Origin: JABCPO02 sp963546185 | GTDB taxonomy: Bacteria > Bacillota > Clostridia > TANB77 > CAG-508 | Length of the DNA stretch: 31,985 nt | Direction: 5' to 3' | Assembly: GCA_963546185.1 (NCBI GenBank) | Contig: CAUULU010000005.1 | Coordinates: forward strand, 1 to 31,985 | Part shown: in pieces, positions 17,313 to 27,336 of the stretch | Layout: the number at the start of each line of letters is the position of its first letter | Position numbering within the stretch: position 1 is the stretch's first letter | Translations under genes and position numbers: made by a program | The notes under the pieces: generated by a model | Told to the model about the DNA's origin: nothing | Database searches by the model: none | The model's input: only the letters and a program-made list of their open reading frames with translations

Positions 17313-19235
17313 TTATAGTATGTTTATAAACCCTGAATCATTTGCTCTTTGTGGTAATAATTTTTTAAATCTTTCTTCTAAATTAATTTTATCATTATCT
17401 GTCTTAAATGCACTATCTTTAAATACTACCTTATATGGTTCACATTCACATATCTTATCTACAATATCTATATCAATTTTATCATCAAAACATGCTACTA
17501 ATGAATTTCCTGCCACATAATAAACCTTATTCTTTCCTATCATCTTTTCTTCTATATTTAAGTCTAAACTTAACCCTAAGTCTAATATAACTTGTGTTAA
17601 TAAGTCATCTGTTGTTCTATCTTCTTTTATGTTTGATTCAAGCTTTAACAAATCTCCTTGTTCTAAATCATTCGCCGTATAGTATACATCTTTCATATTA
17701 GTTGAATCCACTTTATATACTCTAAACCCATAGTCTATATCTGCATTTGTTTCTTCTTTAATCTTAGCTCCTGCTCTTCTTATTCTTTCTTCCCCTATTT
17801 CACATATAGTCTTATATCCATTTCTATATGCTTCTGAGTTTTCTTCACATTTTTCTGGTAATTGTACCATTATATATTTTGACTTTATATTTTTTTCAAG
17901 ATTATATTGTAGCAAAGCATCTGCAGTAGATGCTGAACCACTAAAAAAGTCCAAAATTATATCATTTTCTTTTAATTTACAAATGTCTATCAAAAATTTA
18001 ATAAGTGCAGCAGGTTTTGCATAATCAAAAGGTATTCCTAGCTTATTTAATTCATGTGAACTCATTTGATTTATATAATTTTCTATAAAACTATTTGGTT
18101 TTGCTGAAGAATTTTCTATAACATCATTTAAATAAGTTTTAGTAAATACATTCCATTCAGCTGGATTTCCATCTTGATTTAGAAGATTTGAAGATTTAAC
18201 TTTTTTTATAATAATTTTTTCTTTATTCTCTTCAAATTTTTTCTTTGTCCATCTCCAAATTCCATCCCCTAAAACTGGTCTTTCTGGTGGAAATGTGCTA
18301 CCAGGAGGTATAATCTTACTTCCATCAGGACACTCAATCCAAAATCTTTGTTCAGGATTTCTATTCTGCAACGATGACATATATAACCTTACTAATTGAT
18401 ATTTTTCTCCTTTTCTTTCACCATCTTTTTCTATAAGATTATATGCATCAAAATTTATTCCACCTAAAAATCCTTCTCCATAATCTATATTTTTTGTATA
18501 TGTTAAAATATAATCAAAATTAGGTGCCCAATAGTCTCCTTTATTATTACTTTTTTTAGTAATTCTTCCTGCACATCCAACAAAATTATTTTCTCCAAAT
18601 ATTTCATTACATATTTTTTTCAAATTATCAACTTCATTATCATCTATAGATATAAATATAACACCATCATCTGTTAAAAGGTTTCTAGCAAGTTTAAGTC
18701 TAGGATACATCATAGATAACCAATCACTATGGAATCTTCCATTAGATTGATTGTTTGTTACCATTCTGTTACCTTCTTCATCTACTTGTCCTGATTCTAA
18801 TAGTTCTTCATTTATGTCTTTTTTGAACTTATCGTTATATATAAAATCATTACCTGTATTATATGGTGGGTCTATGTATATACATTTAATCTTATTTAGA
18901 TATGATTCTTGTAATATTTTTAATACTTCTAAGTTATCTCCTTCTATATAAATATTTTGTGTATTATCAAAATCAACTGATTTTTCTTTTACCGGTCTTA
19001 ATGTACTCTTACTTGGTGTATTTGCAGTAACTATTGCTTCTTTTTTTCCAGGCCATGTTAGTTGGTATTTTTCTTTTATGCCTTCTACTATATCTTTACT
19101 TAATTCTTGTTTTAATAGGTCAAAATCTATTGTTTTTCCAGTATCTGATTCTACTATTACATTTGGAAATAATTCTGATATTTTTTGTATATTTTCATTA
19201 ACAATATTCTTTGATTCCATATCTAGCTTATTCAT
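17313..19235 (-). CDS. mod: Type III modification methyltransferase, Mod subunit
   Basis: The protein has 640 residues. Motif IV reads YIDPPYNTGNDFIYND and motif I, ILDFFSGSASTADALLQY, lies after it, the order of beta-class N6-adenine methyltransferases. The region between them is the likely target recognition domain. Mod both methylates and specifies the recognition site for Res. Initiation is at ATG 19235 with GGAGG nine bases upstream. No in-frame CGG occurs; ACG GCG and CCG GTA are present and read normally. No simple-repeat tract of the kind that makes phase-variable mod genes is visible near the start. Confidence 0.94.
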   Translation of the reverse strand: MNKLDMESKNIVNENIQKISELFPNVIVESDTGKTIDFDLLKQELSKDIVEGIKEKYQLTWPGKKEAIVTANTPSKSTLRPVKEKSVDFDNTQNIYIEGDNLEVLKILQESYLNKIKCIYIDPPYNTGNDFIYNDKFKKDINEELLESGQVDEEGNRMVTNNQSNGRFHSDWLSMMYPRLKLARNLLTDDGVIFISIDDNEVDNLKKICNEIFGENNFVGCAGRITKKSNNKGDYWAPNFDYILTYTKNIDYGEGFLGGINFDAYNLIEKDGERKGEKYQLVRLYMSSLQNRNPEQRFWIECPDGSKIIPPGSTFPPERPVLGDGIWRWTKKKFEENKEKIIIKKVKSSNLLNQDGNPAEWNVFTKTYLNDVIENSSAKPNSFIENYINQMSSHELNKLGIPFDYAKPAALIKFLIDICKLKENDIILDFFSGSASTADALLQYNLEKNIKSKYIMVQLPEKCEENSEAYRNGYKTICEIGEERIRRAGAKIKEETNADIDYGFRVYKVDSTNMKDVYYTANDLEQGDLLKLESNIKEDRTTDDLLTQVILDLGLSLDLNIEEKMIGKNKVYYVAGNSLVACFDDKIDIDIVDKICECEPYKVVFKDSAFKTDNDKINLEERFKKLLPQRANDSGFINIL

Positions 19236-19354
19236 CTATTAACTCCTCCATTTATTTATTTAATTTTTTAACATTTTTTATCCTACATAATAATAATGAT
19301 ATCATAAAAAGAGTTAGTTTAGTATATTATTTCAGATAATAATCAAATACTTTA

Positions 19355-19389
19355 AATTAAAAAGAGGAGTTATCTAAATAACTCCTCTT
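19355..19389 (-). terminator. Strong rho-independent terminator after hamB
   Basis: A perfect 12-bp stem (AAGAGGAGTTAT at 19362-19373, ATAACTCCTCTT at 19378-19389) with a 4-base loop is followed on the minus strand by TTTAATTT. It ends the Hachiman transcript and isolates it from mod. The remaining sequence up to mod (about 120 bases) holds the mod leader; I see no clear promoter in it. Confidence 0.88.
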
Positions 19390-19401
19390 CACTTACACAT
19401 T

Positions 19402-22400
19402 TCATTTTAATTTACTAAAACGTTCTAAAAAATATGATGGATAATCTTCTAAAAGTTTTTCTATCTCATCCTTATTTTGTATTATTAAATTACGAATTTC
19501 ACTCTTTGTTTTACAATCACTATCATTAATTATTTCAGCTATCTTTTGAGATATAATTCTATCATCAAATCCAAGTTCATATATATATACTGATTTTTTA
19601 TTTGGTAACCCATATCTTATTCTGTTAATTATATTATCTAAATTCTCCTTTATATTATTAGAATCTTTTATATCCAAAACTTCAATCATCGCCTGTATTA
19701 TAGATAATGATACATATCCAAAATCAGAATCGCATAAAGTAATTATATCCTCTAAAGATATATCATTAGTTTTTTTACCTTTCTTAATTTGTAAATTAAC
19801 TGATTTTGAATAATTCCAAATTTTTATATAGCTTTCACCATTAATCCACATTTGTAATAAATCATATATATTTTCGTTATCAATACATTTTGAAATAATT
19901 TTACAATCTTTTGTCTCCTTTAATTTTATAAGAATAATATTAAGTAATTTATCGAAATCTGAATTTATTATTTCATCAAAATTTTTCTCGATAAACTCTA
20001 ATAAGTCCCTTGTTTTAAGTATTCCTAGCATGCTCTTTCTATAAATCGGCTTGTCAACAGGCTGAATTTTATCAATATTAGATTTAATTAGATTATATAT
20101 TTGTTCTAATTCTTGTTTTTCTTCCTTATTTGCCAAATAATATCCATATGTAGATTGAATAATTTCAAAATTTTCATCTTCAAAATCTATAAATTCAAGT
20201 ATATAATTTTCTAATGATATTAAAATATGCTCTATCTCACTTATTTTTCCTAAGATTTCTTTAAGATACTTTTCTTCTTTTATGTTCTTTATAATATATT
20301 TTTTTATTTTTTCATATTCAGTCTTGTTAGTGTATCTTAAATTAATATATTTTTTAAAAAAATCTTCTTTATCTTCTTCATTTTTTTTAACCAATCTTAA
20401 AAGAGTACTCGAACATTGTTCAGAATTATTAGCATTAAATATTTTCTTATATTTCTGAGACTGATATGGATTTTCCTTAATATTTTCTGTTAAAATAATT
20501 GTTCCTTCCGTCTCTTTTCCTGCTCTTGCAGTTCTTCCAATTAAATTATGAAAATCCCTAACTTTAATTAATTGTTTAGATTGATATAAATTAGATACTA
20601 TTAAATATTTAATAGGTAAATTTACACCTTGTGCTAATGTAGAAGTACACACCACACATTTAATTAATCCCTTCTTTAATGCATATGCACCAGAAGTTCT
20701 TATCCCATTAGGCACTCCTGAATGATGTCCTAAAATTCCATTTGAGGCTGCTATACTTAAATTGCTTTCTCCTATATTTTCTTCTATTAAATGTGCAATT
20801 TTTAAACACTCATTTTTATCTGATACTCTACAAAAATCATCAATTACTACCCCTCTTGCTTTTAAATCAATGAATCTGTTTATAATAGTATTTACAGTAT
20901 TCTTCTTTGAACAAAAAATAGCTATACTTCCATTCATTATTAATTTAATTGCATAATATATTCCTAAATCTTGTTTTTCCTTTGAATCCGGAAAAAATCT
21001 TGATTTCTTTTCATTTTTTATTCTATTTATCTCTCTTTTCTCAACTACTCTAGGTACAAAAAATTCTTCTTCTAAATTTTTATTTATATCTACAAAATAT
21101 AGATTACTATAATAATTATTATTATAATTATCCGAAATAAGTTTATTAAAAGCTACCGTCTTTTCTGATGTCTTAATAGTATTATTACTTATAACAATAC
21201 CATTATTATTAATCCATTCATTCAATTGGGTAGCATTTGAAATCACTGCTGAAACTAATAACTTCTGTGTATCTGGTTTTATATATCTATTAATAGTTGT
21301 CATTAAAAGTTCATAATCCGTCCCTCTTACTTCATCATCAAATAAATGTGCTTCATCAAAAACAATCATATTGATTTTTTCAATTATCTCATTATTATAT
21401 CTTATAATATATGCTAACTTTTCAGGAGTCATAACAAGTATTTTTTTACCAATAGTTATAGACATAGTTGCTTCAATTTCACTATATTCAGGAATATCAG
21501 AAAATCCAGTTACAGATATAGATTTATCAAATTCAAAAAAATTTTCCAAGTCAAATATTATTTCTTTACACAATGCTCTAAATGGAGCTACAACAACTAC
21601 AATATTAGTTCTATTAGATAAGAAAGCAGATTGTATTGCCAATGCAACTGATGTCGTTTTCCCAGAATTAGTTGGCATCTGAATCACTCCAGATTTTCCT
21701 TTAAAAATCTCTTTTTCTCCTAATAAAATCTGAGATGCCCACATTTCTTTCATCTTTTCATTATTTTCAAATGTTTTAATCCACTTTTCCTTAGTGATAT
21801 TTGAATATAATGGCATTAAATTTATACAAGAATTATATGTTTTCTTTTTTAATATAGCTAAAATAATATCCATAAATAATATTTCTCTATCATTACCATA
21901 AGTATATGTGTATCTTCTAAGATTATCATATTCAAATTCTTCAATATTTTTGCACTCAAAAAATGAATTATAATAATTAACTAATTCTTTAATATAACTT
22001 TTAAATTTTTCATCTATTTCATTAATATCAAATTTATAATTATTATCTAATAACCACATTATTATATTTTCTAATCCAGAAGCATGGAATTCAAAATTAG
22101 ATATATCAGGCATAGGTATAATACTAATCATAACTTTAGAACTCCCAATCATATCACAAAAATAATAAGTAACTGCTCCCATTAAAATATAATACGGATT
22201 CATCTTTATATTAATTTTAGACTGAAAATAAGAATCGAAAAATTTTGAGGCAAAATATAGTTCTTCTTTCTCATCATCCGATAGAATTATAGGAGATTTC
22301 TTCATATTCAATATTTCTTCCGAAATATCCCCGACTATTGCAATACAAAGTATTACAAGTTCACTTGCTTTATTTTCAACTATAATAGGAAGATTCGCAG

Positions 22401-22482
22401 GCACTTTATATTCATACATTTTCGCTTTTTCTCTAATTTTTTTCAAATAATTCTTCGAATAATCCTTTATTAACATATACAA
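19402..22482 (-). CDS. hamB: Hachiman antiphage system helicase HamB
   Basis: The protein has 1026 residues and is a Ski2/DEAD-like SF2 helicase: Walker A QMPTNSGKTTSVALAIQ, VVVVAPFRALCKE, the DEAH box MIVFDEAHLFDDE, motif III LVSAVISNATQ, then STLAQGVNLPIKYLIVSN (motif V) and NLIGRTARAGKETEGTI (motif VI). In Hachiman, HamB holds the HamA nuclease in check on intact DNA and releases it when DNA is damaged by phage. The start overlaps the end of hamA by 13 bases. At least eight CGG triplets occur (ACG, CCG and TCG followed by G, and one GTC GGG), all out of phase, and the frame is intact. Confidence 0.88.
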   Translation of the reverse strand: MYMLIKDYSKNYLKKIREKAKMYEYKVPANLPIIVENKASELVILCIAIVGDISEEILNMKKSPIILSDDEKEELYFASKFFDSYFQSKINIKMNPYYILMGAVTYYFCDMIGSSKVMISIIPMPDISNFEFHASGLENIIMWLLDNNYKFDINEIDEKFKSYIKELVNYYNSFFECKNIEEFEYDNLRRYTYTYGNDREILFMDIILAILKKKTYNSCINLMPLYSNITKEKWIKTFENNEKMKEMWASQILLGEKEIFKGKSGVIQMPTNSGKTTSVALAIQSAFLSNRTNIVVVVAPFRALCKEIIFDLENFFEFDKSISVTGFSDIPEYSEIEATMSITIGKKILVMTPEKLAYIIRYNNEIIEKINMIVFDEAHLFDDEVRGTDYELLMTTINRYIKPDTQKLLVSAVISNATQLNEWINNNGIVISNNTIKTSEKTVAFNKLISDNYNNNYYSNLYFVDINKNLEEEFFVPRVVEKREINRIKNEKKSRFFPDSKEKQDLGIYYAIKLIMNGSIAIFCSKKNTVNTIINRFIDLKARGVVIDDFCRVSDKNECLKIAHLIEENIGESNLSIAASNGILGHHSGVPNGIRTSGAYALKKGLIKCVVCTSTLAQGVNLPIKYLIVSNLYQSKQLIKVRDFHNLIGRTARAGKETEGTIILTENIKENPYQSQKYKKIFNANNSEQCSSTLLRLVKKNEEDKEDFFKKYINLRYTNKTEYEKIKKYIIKNIKEEKYLKEILGKISEIEHILISLENYILEFIDFEDENFEIIQSTYGYYLANKEEKQELEQIYNLIKSNIDKIQPVDKPIYRKSMLGILKTRDLLEFIEKNFDEIINSDFDKLLNIILIKLKETKDCKIISKCIDNENIYDLLQMWINGESYIKIWNYSKSVNLQIKKGKKTNDISLEDIITLCDSDFGYVSLSIIQAMIEVLDIKDSNNIKENLDNIINRIRYGLPNKKSVYIYELGFDDRIISQKIAEIINDSDCKTKSEIRNLIIQNKDEIEKLLEDYPSYFLERFSKLK

Positions 22483-23285
22483 GCTCTCCCATATAATTCT
22501 TTAATTAATAAACTTAATTTTTCCGAATGAATTACCAACATATTAATAGGCATATTATTTTTTGGAATATAATTATTAATAAAATCTATAACTATATTCT
22601 CTGAATATACTTTGCTTTCTAAAACTGCTACTGCAAAAAAATCCAATATATATGGATTATCAGTTTTATTTTGAAATCTTTCTACTATTTTTGCTTCATC
22701 AAACCTTTTTCTATCTCTTAATCTTCTTTTTTCAGCATTTAATGATTCTGCTATTCTTTCATTATCCTTAATAGAATCTTCTATAGCTTTATTAATTGTA
22801 TTTATACATTTTCCTTTTTCTCTAGAATGTGTTTTTACTTCAGCAACAGCCAACTTATCATCTTCACTTGGTCTTTGAATATTTTTAATTTTATAACATA
22901 TAACATCTGTGCCCTTAATTGCTTCATTAGGAACTGTTTTTTCTAAATATCTAGTTCTAGAAGTATAATATTTTAAAACGAAGTTAAAATAATCATATAC
23001 AAGCAATTCTCCAAATTCGCCAGCCATAAGTGATTTGCCTAGACTTGTTTCATTATTAGGAAAAACATTTTTTTCTAAATACTTTTCTTTTGTTAATCCT
23101 GTTCCTTTATATAATTCTTCTTCATTTTCCTCTGTGATATAATTTCTTTTAAATCCTCGTGCCCATTCATCCATCATATCTTCATCTAATATGTCTTTAT
23201 TAAATTTATATATTTTAATTTTATTGCAATTAGGTAAAATGATGTCTTTTTCTAACAAAAAACATTTACTATTATTAAAAAACAA
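22470..23285 (-). CDS. hamA: Hachiman effector nuclease HamA (DUF1837)
   Basis: The protein has 271 residues. It shows the DUF1837 layout: GEFGELLVYDYF (first acidic residue), KGTDVICYKI (Asp) and LAVAEVKTHSREKGK (ExK), together a PD-(D/E)XK nuclease. The overlap with a large SF2 helicase gene is the standard hamA-hamB arrangement. HamA is a nonspecific DNase that kills the cell after HamB releases it. A CACCTCC complement (GGAGGTG) precedes the ATG at 23285. The Hachiman assignment rests on the gene pair and motifs. Which of the diverse HamA types it belongs to was not determined. Confidence 0.87.
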   Translation of the reverse strand: MFFNNSKCFLLEKDIILPNCNKIKIYKFNKDILDEDMMDEWARGFKRNYITEENEEELYKGTGLTKEKYLEKNVFPNNETSLGKSLMAGEFGELLVYDYFNFVLKYYTSRTRYLEKTVPNEAIKGTDVICYKIKNIQRPSEDDKLAVAEVKTHSREKGKCINTINKAIEDSIKDNERIAESLNAEKRRLRDRKRFDEAKIVERFQNKTDNPYILDFFAVAVLESKVYSENIVIDFINNYIPKNNMPINMLVIHSEKLSLLIKELYGRACIC

Positions 23286-23342
23286 TATATCACCTCCTTC
23301 AAAAAATAAAATTACTTACTTTAGCTTTTACTATTATAACCT

Positions 23343-23711
23343 CTATATATCAAGCTCAATCCCTTTTCCTGCTAAGTTCTCTATACACTCAAGTAAATAG
23401 TCATCATTATGTTCTTTGTAAATTGGAGTAGATATACTTGTTTCTTCAAGATTAGAATAACTCTCTGCTTTCTGTCCCCTGTAGTTTTTATCTCTCCACT
23501 CTGTAGAAACTCTATAGCCTCTTTTTTCCATTTCATCCATAATTTTAGAATGATAAATGAATAGGTTATATGGAGAATATGTAAATACATAATCTACTGT
23601 TTTATGTTTCTTATTCCATCCATTTCCCCTAAGTGCACAACATTCTCTATGTTGACCAAGTAGCTGATTCTTAGGTAATAAGTGAATAATTTGTTCATGC
23701 CATAACCTCAT
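23343..23711 (-). CDS. Pyrimidine-dimer-excision-like protein (TIGR02328 family)
   Basis: The protein has 122 residues. It starts MRLWHEQIIHLLPKNQLLGQ, then HRECCALRGNGW and YVFTYSPYNLF. This is the well-known small family TIGR02328, related in sequence to the phage T4-type pyrimidine dimer glycosylase fold (Pyr_excise); biochemical activity of this branch is not established to my knowledge. It is an ordinary member of low-GC genomes and marks the point where backbone sequence resumes after the Hachiman genes. Confidence 0.8.
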   Translation of the reverse strand: MRLWHEQIIHLLPKNQLLGQHRECCALRGNGWNKKHKTVDYVFTYSPYNLFIYHSKIMDEMEKRGYRVSTEWRDKNYRGQKAESYSNLEETSISTPIYKEHNDDYLLECIENLAGKGIELDI

Positions 23712-23737
23712 TTTTTCTCCTTTAATATATTATATTT

Positions 23738-24307
23738 TTACTCTGCTATAAAGAGGCAAATATTCCCTAATATTTTTTCTCTATCTTCTTCATTAATTAA
23801 GTATTTACCTGTAGTAAATGCTTCAGGTTCTAACCCTGCACCAATAGAACTTGTAGATACACTCATTTGCATAAATGTTAAAAGTTTTGTAAGTTCTGAT
23901 ATAACATAACTTGCCTTAGATTCTCCTGAAACACCTGTTAGATATACTTTCTTACCTTGTATATATTCAGGCGCTCCAAACTCCATTATTTCCTTTCTAG
24001 ATGCCCAATCAAGCATATTTTTAAGTACTCCTGGATAGCTATGATTATATTCTGCAGATACTATTATTATCTTATCAGCCCATTTTAAATTATCTCTTAA
24101 GCTTTTTACCTCTTTATTCCCATCATATTCTATATCTTGTGAAAACATTGGAAGATTTTCATAATCAAGTATCCTTACATCATATTTATCATTTTCTTCC
24201 ATTTGTGGAGTTATTTCATTTACTATCTTATCTTGTATTTCTTTTGCTAGATTATAGTTAAATCCATTTTTTCTTAAACTTCCTATTATTATTAATATAT
24301 TTTTCAT
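23738..24307 (-). CDS. NADPH-dependent FMN reductase family flavoprotein
   Basis: The protein has 189 residues with a flavodoxin-like fold: the FMN phosphate loop GSLRKNGFNYNLA at the N-terminus, PMFSQDIE, and the characteristic SAEYNHSYPGVLKNMLDWAS in the middle, which binds the isoalloxazine ring and marks the NAD(P)H:FMN/quinone/azo-reductase family. The natural acceptor cannot be told. No CGG codons occur in it. Confidence 0.88.
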   Translation of the reverse strand: MKNILIIIGSLRKNGFNYNLAKEIQDKIVNEITPQMEENDKYDVRILDYENLPMFSQDIEYDGNKEVKSLRDNLKWADKIIIVSAEYNHSYPGVLKNMLDWASRKEIMEFGAPEYIQGKKVYLTGVSGESKASYVISELTKLLTFMQMSVSTSSIGAGLEPEAFTTGKYLINEEDREKILGNICLFIAE

Positions 24308-24356
24308 AATTTACCTCTTTTCTTTTGTTTCTTCTATTATTTTATTTGTTATTTAC

Positions 24357-25409
24357 TTAATTACTTTGCACTGCTGTTATATATATAACACCATAGATAT
24401 CATCTACAGTACTACCTCTTGATAGGTCATTTACAGGTATGTTTAAACCTTGGCATAATGGACCATATGCATTAGCATTTGCAAATCTTTGCACCAGCTT
24501 ATACCCAATATTACCTGCATTAAGGTCTGGGAATATTAGTGTATTTGCCTTACCTGCAACTGTACTTCCATTTGCCTTGCTTTTAGCTATATCTTCCATT
24601 ATTGCAGCATCTAATTGTAATTCACCATCTACATTAGGTATATTTTCTTCCTTTAGTTTTCTTGTAGCATTTTGAACCTTTTCTACTAAAGGTGATGAAG
24701 CACTTCCCATTGTAGAATATGATAACATTGCAGTATAGCTAGTTTCTCCAATTATGTTTTCATAACTATTTCTTGATGCTTTTGCAATATCTACTAACTG
24801 GTCTTCTGTTGGATTTTCTACAAGTCCACCATCTGAGAATATATATTCATCATATTTTAATATATTTTTTGTATTATCCCTATTTTCTGGCATTTCCATG
24901 ATAAAAAATGATGATACAATATTACTCTTATTCTTATCTACTCCTATTATTTGAAGTGTTGGTTTTAATGTATCTTTTGTTGAATGAATTGCACCAGATA
25001 CAAGCCCATCTGCAAGTCCTTTTTTAAGCATAAGTATACCAAAATACACTTCATCTTTTGCAAGCTTTTCTGCTTCTTCTAAAGTTAAACCTTTGTGTTT
25101 TCTTAAATCATATAGGTATGTAGAAAGCTCATTATATAATGTTTCTTCTTTTTCAACATCATATATTTTTAAACTTCCCTCTTCTATATATTTTTGTATA
25201 TCTAAATCTTTTTCATTAATATTGTTATTATTTAAATCTTCTACTATTTTTTCATTATTTCCTACTAGTATTACATTAATAATGTTATCTTCTAATACTC
25301 TAAGTGCGGCTTTTAAGACCCTTTCATCCTCTGCTTCTGGCAGTATAATTGTCTTTTTTATTTTATTTTCTTTTAGCCTATTTTGTATTTTAGTTATAAG
25401 TTTACTCAT
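24357..25409 (-). CDS. pta: Phosphate acetyltransferase, short form
   Basis: Pta converts acetyl-CoA and phosphate to acetyl phosphate, the first step of acetate fermentation with substrate-level ATP. The protein has 350 residues, as in Gram-positive short Pta: ILPEAEDERVLKAAL at the start, KKGLADGLVSGAIHSTKDTL, YSTMGSASSPLVEKV and ANTLIFPDLNAGNIGYKLVQR near the C-terminus. No acetate kinase gene is nearby. It has no CGG codon and an unbroken frame, although it lies in the same backbone as genes with several sites. Confidence 0.93.
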   Translation of the reverse strand: MSKLITKIQNRLKENKIKKTIILPEAEDERVLKAALRVLEDNIINVILVGNNEKIVEDLNNNNINEKDLDIQKYIEEGSLKIYDVEKEETLYNELSTYLYDLRKHKGLTLEEAEKLAKDEVYFGILMLKKGLADGLVSGAIHSTKDTLKPTLQIIGVDKNKSNIVSSFFIMEMPENRDNTKNILKYDEYIFSDGGLVENPTEDQLVDIAKASRNSYENIIGETSYTAMLSYSTMGSASSPLVEKVQNATRKLKEENIPNVDGELQLDAAIMEDIAKSKANGSTVAGKANTLIFPDLNAGNIGYKLVQRFANANAYGPLCQGLNIPVNDLSRGSTVDDIYGVIYITAVQSN

Positions 25410-25432
25410 AATTACTCCTTTAAAGTCTATTA

Positions 25433-27231
25433 TTATATATTTGTTATAATCCTTATATATTTATCAAAATATGTATTATTTTCTTTAAGATATTTCTTTT
25501 CTTCTTTAAGTTCTTGTAATTCATCTGTTATTATTCCATCTACAGGTTGTCTTAAATATTTCCTTATTTTTATAATATCGTTTATTGTCCATATCATAAG
25601 TTTTTTCTTTTTAATTTTTGCCTGTATTGCTAATGTTTCATTATATGAAAAGTCTTCTATAGCATAAAAATCAACATTTGTATCTGGAAGGTCTCCTAAT
25701 AATAATGGTATTATATATCCTGTTTTTAATTCTGGTAATATTTTCTTAATTTCTTCCATTAATTTAAGGTCAAAAGAAACCACCATACAGTCTTTTTCAA
25801 TTCCTAATTCTTTAAACTTATCTGCAACTAAATTTGCCATATTACTTGGTTCTTTACCATGTAATTTAACTTCAACCAATAATTTCTGTCCGAAGTTGTT
25901 TTGCCTTTTTAGCATATTCGTCAAATGAAACAAATTTGCTATGAAATTTATCTTGTTTAGTTTTTACTCCTTCAATCTCATTTAAGTTTAAACTATGTAT
26001 ATATGAATTTCTATTAGCAAGTCTTCTTAAATTAAAATCATGTGATACTACAAACTTATTATCTTTTGTTAAAACAATATCCATTTCAACAAAATCTGCT
26101 CCCTTTTTATTTGCACTTTCTAATGCTTCTATAGAATTTTCAACTCCACTTGTAACATCACCTCTATGTGATATAGCATATACTGATTCATTTAAGTCAT
26201 TATTTGTAATTAATAGACTATTATATATTATATATCCTATAAGGATAATGATTCCCCAAAATATTCTAGTTTTTGTTTTGAAACTATTTTCCGGTGTATG
26301 GTTTACAATATCATCTGCAAATGCCTTATTCTTTTCTATTATAACAACAATAGCTGTTACCATTGCTATCTTAGTAAATAGTATAAACATATATTTTAGT
26401 ACTTTAATAGCTGTTGTAAATATGAGTGTTAGCCACATACTTTTAGCTTGTGGGTCTAATATGTTACATATAATTGTTATACCAAATCCTAGAATTATAT
26501 ACATACCAAACAATAATGTTCCTATTGTTATAAATGTTAATGGAACTCTAAGTTTTTCTACTTTTGTTATTTTTAAACTTATAACTGCATTTCTAAAAAA
26601 TGAATTATTATTACTTGCAACTAGTGGAAGTAAGAAAAACAACCTATAGTTTATATATATAAGTGTTAGATATGCTGCAGATATAAGTGCAAAACCTGGT
26701 AATGTTTTAATACCTTCTGTTATAAGAAAGTCTGGTATATGTACTTTTTCTAATATAATACTATTTAACCCTAAATTTGCAATTGGAATTATTGCTAAAA
26801 TATATAGTATAAATAATATCATTTGAAATCCAAATAGTTTTCTTATCTTAAATATTGTCTTCTTAACAGCAGTTTTCCACGAGAAATGATTATTATTAAT
26901 ACTTCCATATATCATTAGTGTAAGTAATGAAAATTCTAAATACACAAAAAATGCGAATATAAGTATGTATACTATAAGAAGTAATATACTTATTGGATTT
27001 GATAATATAAGCATAAAAGTTTGTTGATTTAAATTTATTTGTCTTATAGAAAATAATATAAGTTTAAATACTCCTCCGAAGTAAAAACTTACCTACTATT
27101 GTTATAAATATCTGTAATATTGAAGCATTTATAAAATAAATTAGCTTATGTTTATTTACATGTGATAATGCTAATTTTACTGTTTCTAAAATTTTTATAC
27201 ACTCTCCTGTTTCTTTATTAGTGCAATTCAT
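25433..27231 (-). CDS. Membrane-anchored glycerophosphodiester phosphodiesterase, two CGG +1 sites
   Basis: The rebuilt protein has 598 residues. The first 330 form several membrane segments (the GDPD-associated membrane domain). The C-terminal TIM-barrel has AISHRGDVTSGVENSIEAL, GADFVEMDI, the metal and catalytic HD in VVSHDFNL, VEVKLHGKE and DGIITDELQEL. It probably cleaves lipid-derived glycerophosphodiesters or lipoteichoic acid. Skipped C positions are 27078 (CTT C GGA, joining the first 53 residues to the rest) and 25892 (CTT C GGA, in KQLGQKLLVEVK). The length fits 3n+2. Without the first shift the N-terminal membrane segment would be missed altogether; the true start is the ATG at 27231. 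Confidence 0.87.
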
Positions 27232-27310
27232 TGTCTTTCCCCTCTTTTAATATATAAATATTATATATCAATTATCATTTTTTTACTATAATAACCTTTT
27301 AAATAGCATA

Positions 27311-27336
27311 GAAAAAAATAGGTATATTAACCTATC
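27311..27336 (-). terminator. Rho-independent terminator after the toxin-like gene
   Basis: A 6-bp stem (ATAGGT / ACCTAT, 27318-27323 and 27330-27335) with a 6-base loop is followed on the minus strand by seven Ts. It starts one base after the stop codon of the upstream gene. Confidence 0.75.

Noticed and set aside
19240..19350. Promoter for mod
   Set aside because: Several AT-rich hexamer pairs exist, but none has good spacing and match. They cannot be told from background.
26289..26293. CGG +1 site in the GDPD gene at CACCGGAAA
   Set aside because: It reads CCG GAA (Pro-Glu) in frame, and the membrane domain continues without a break.
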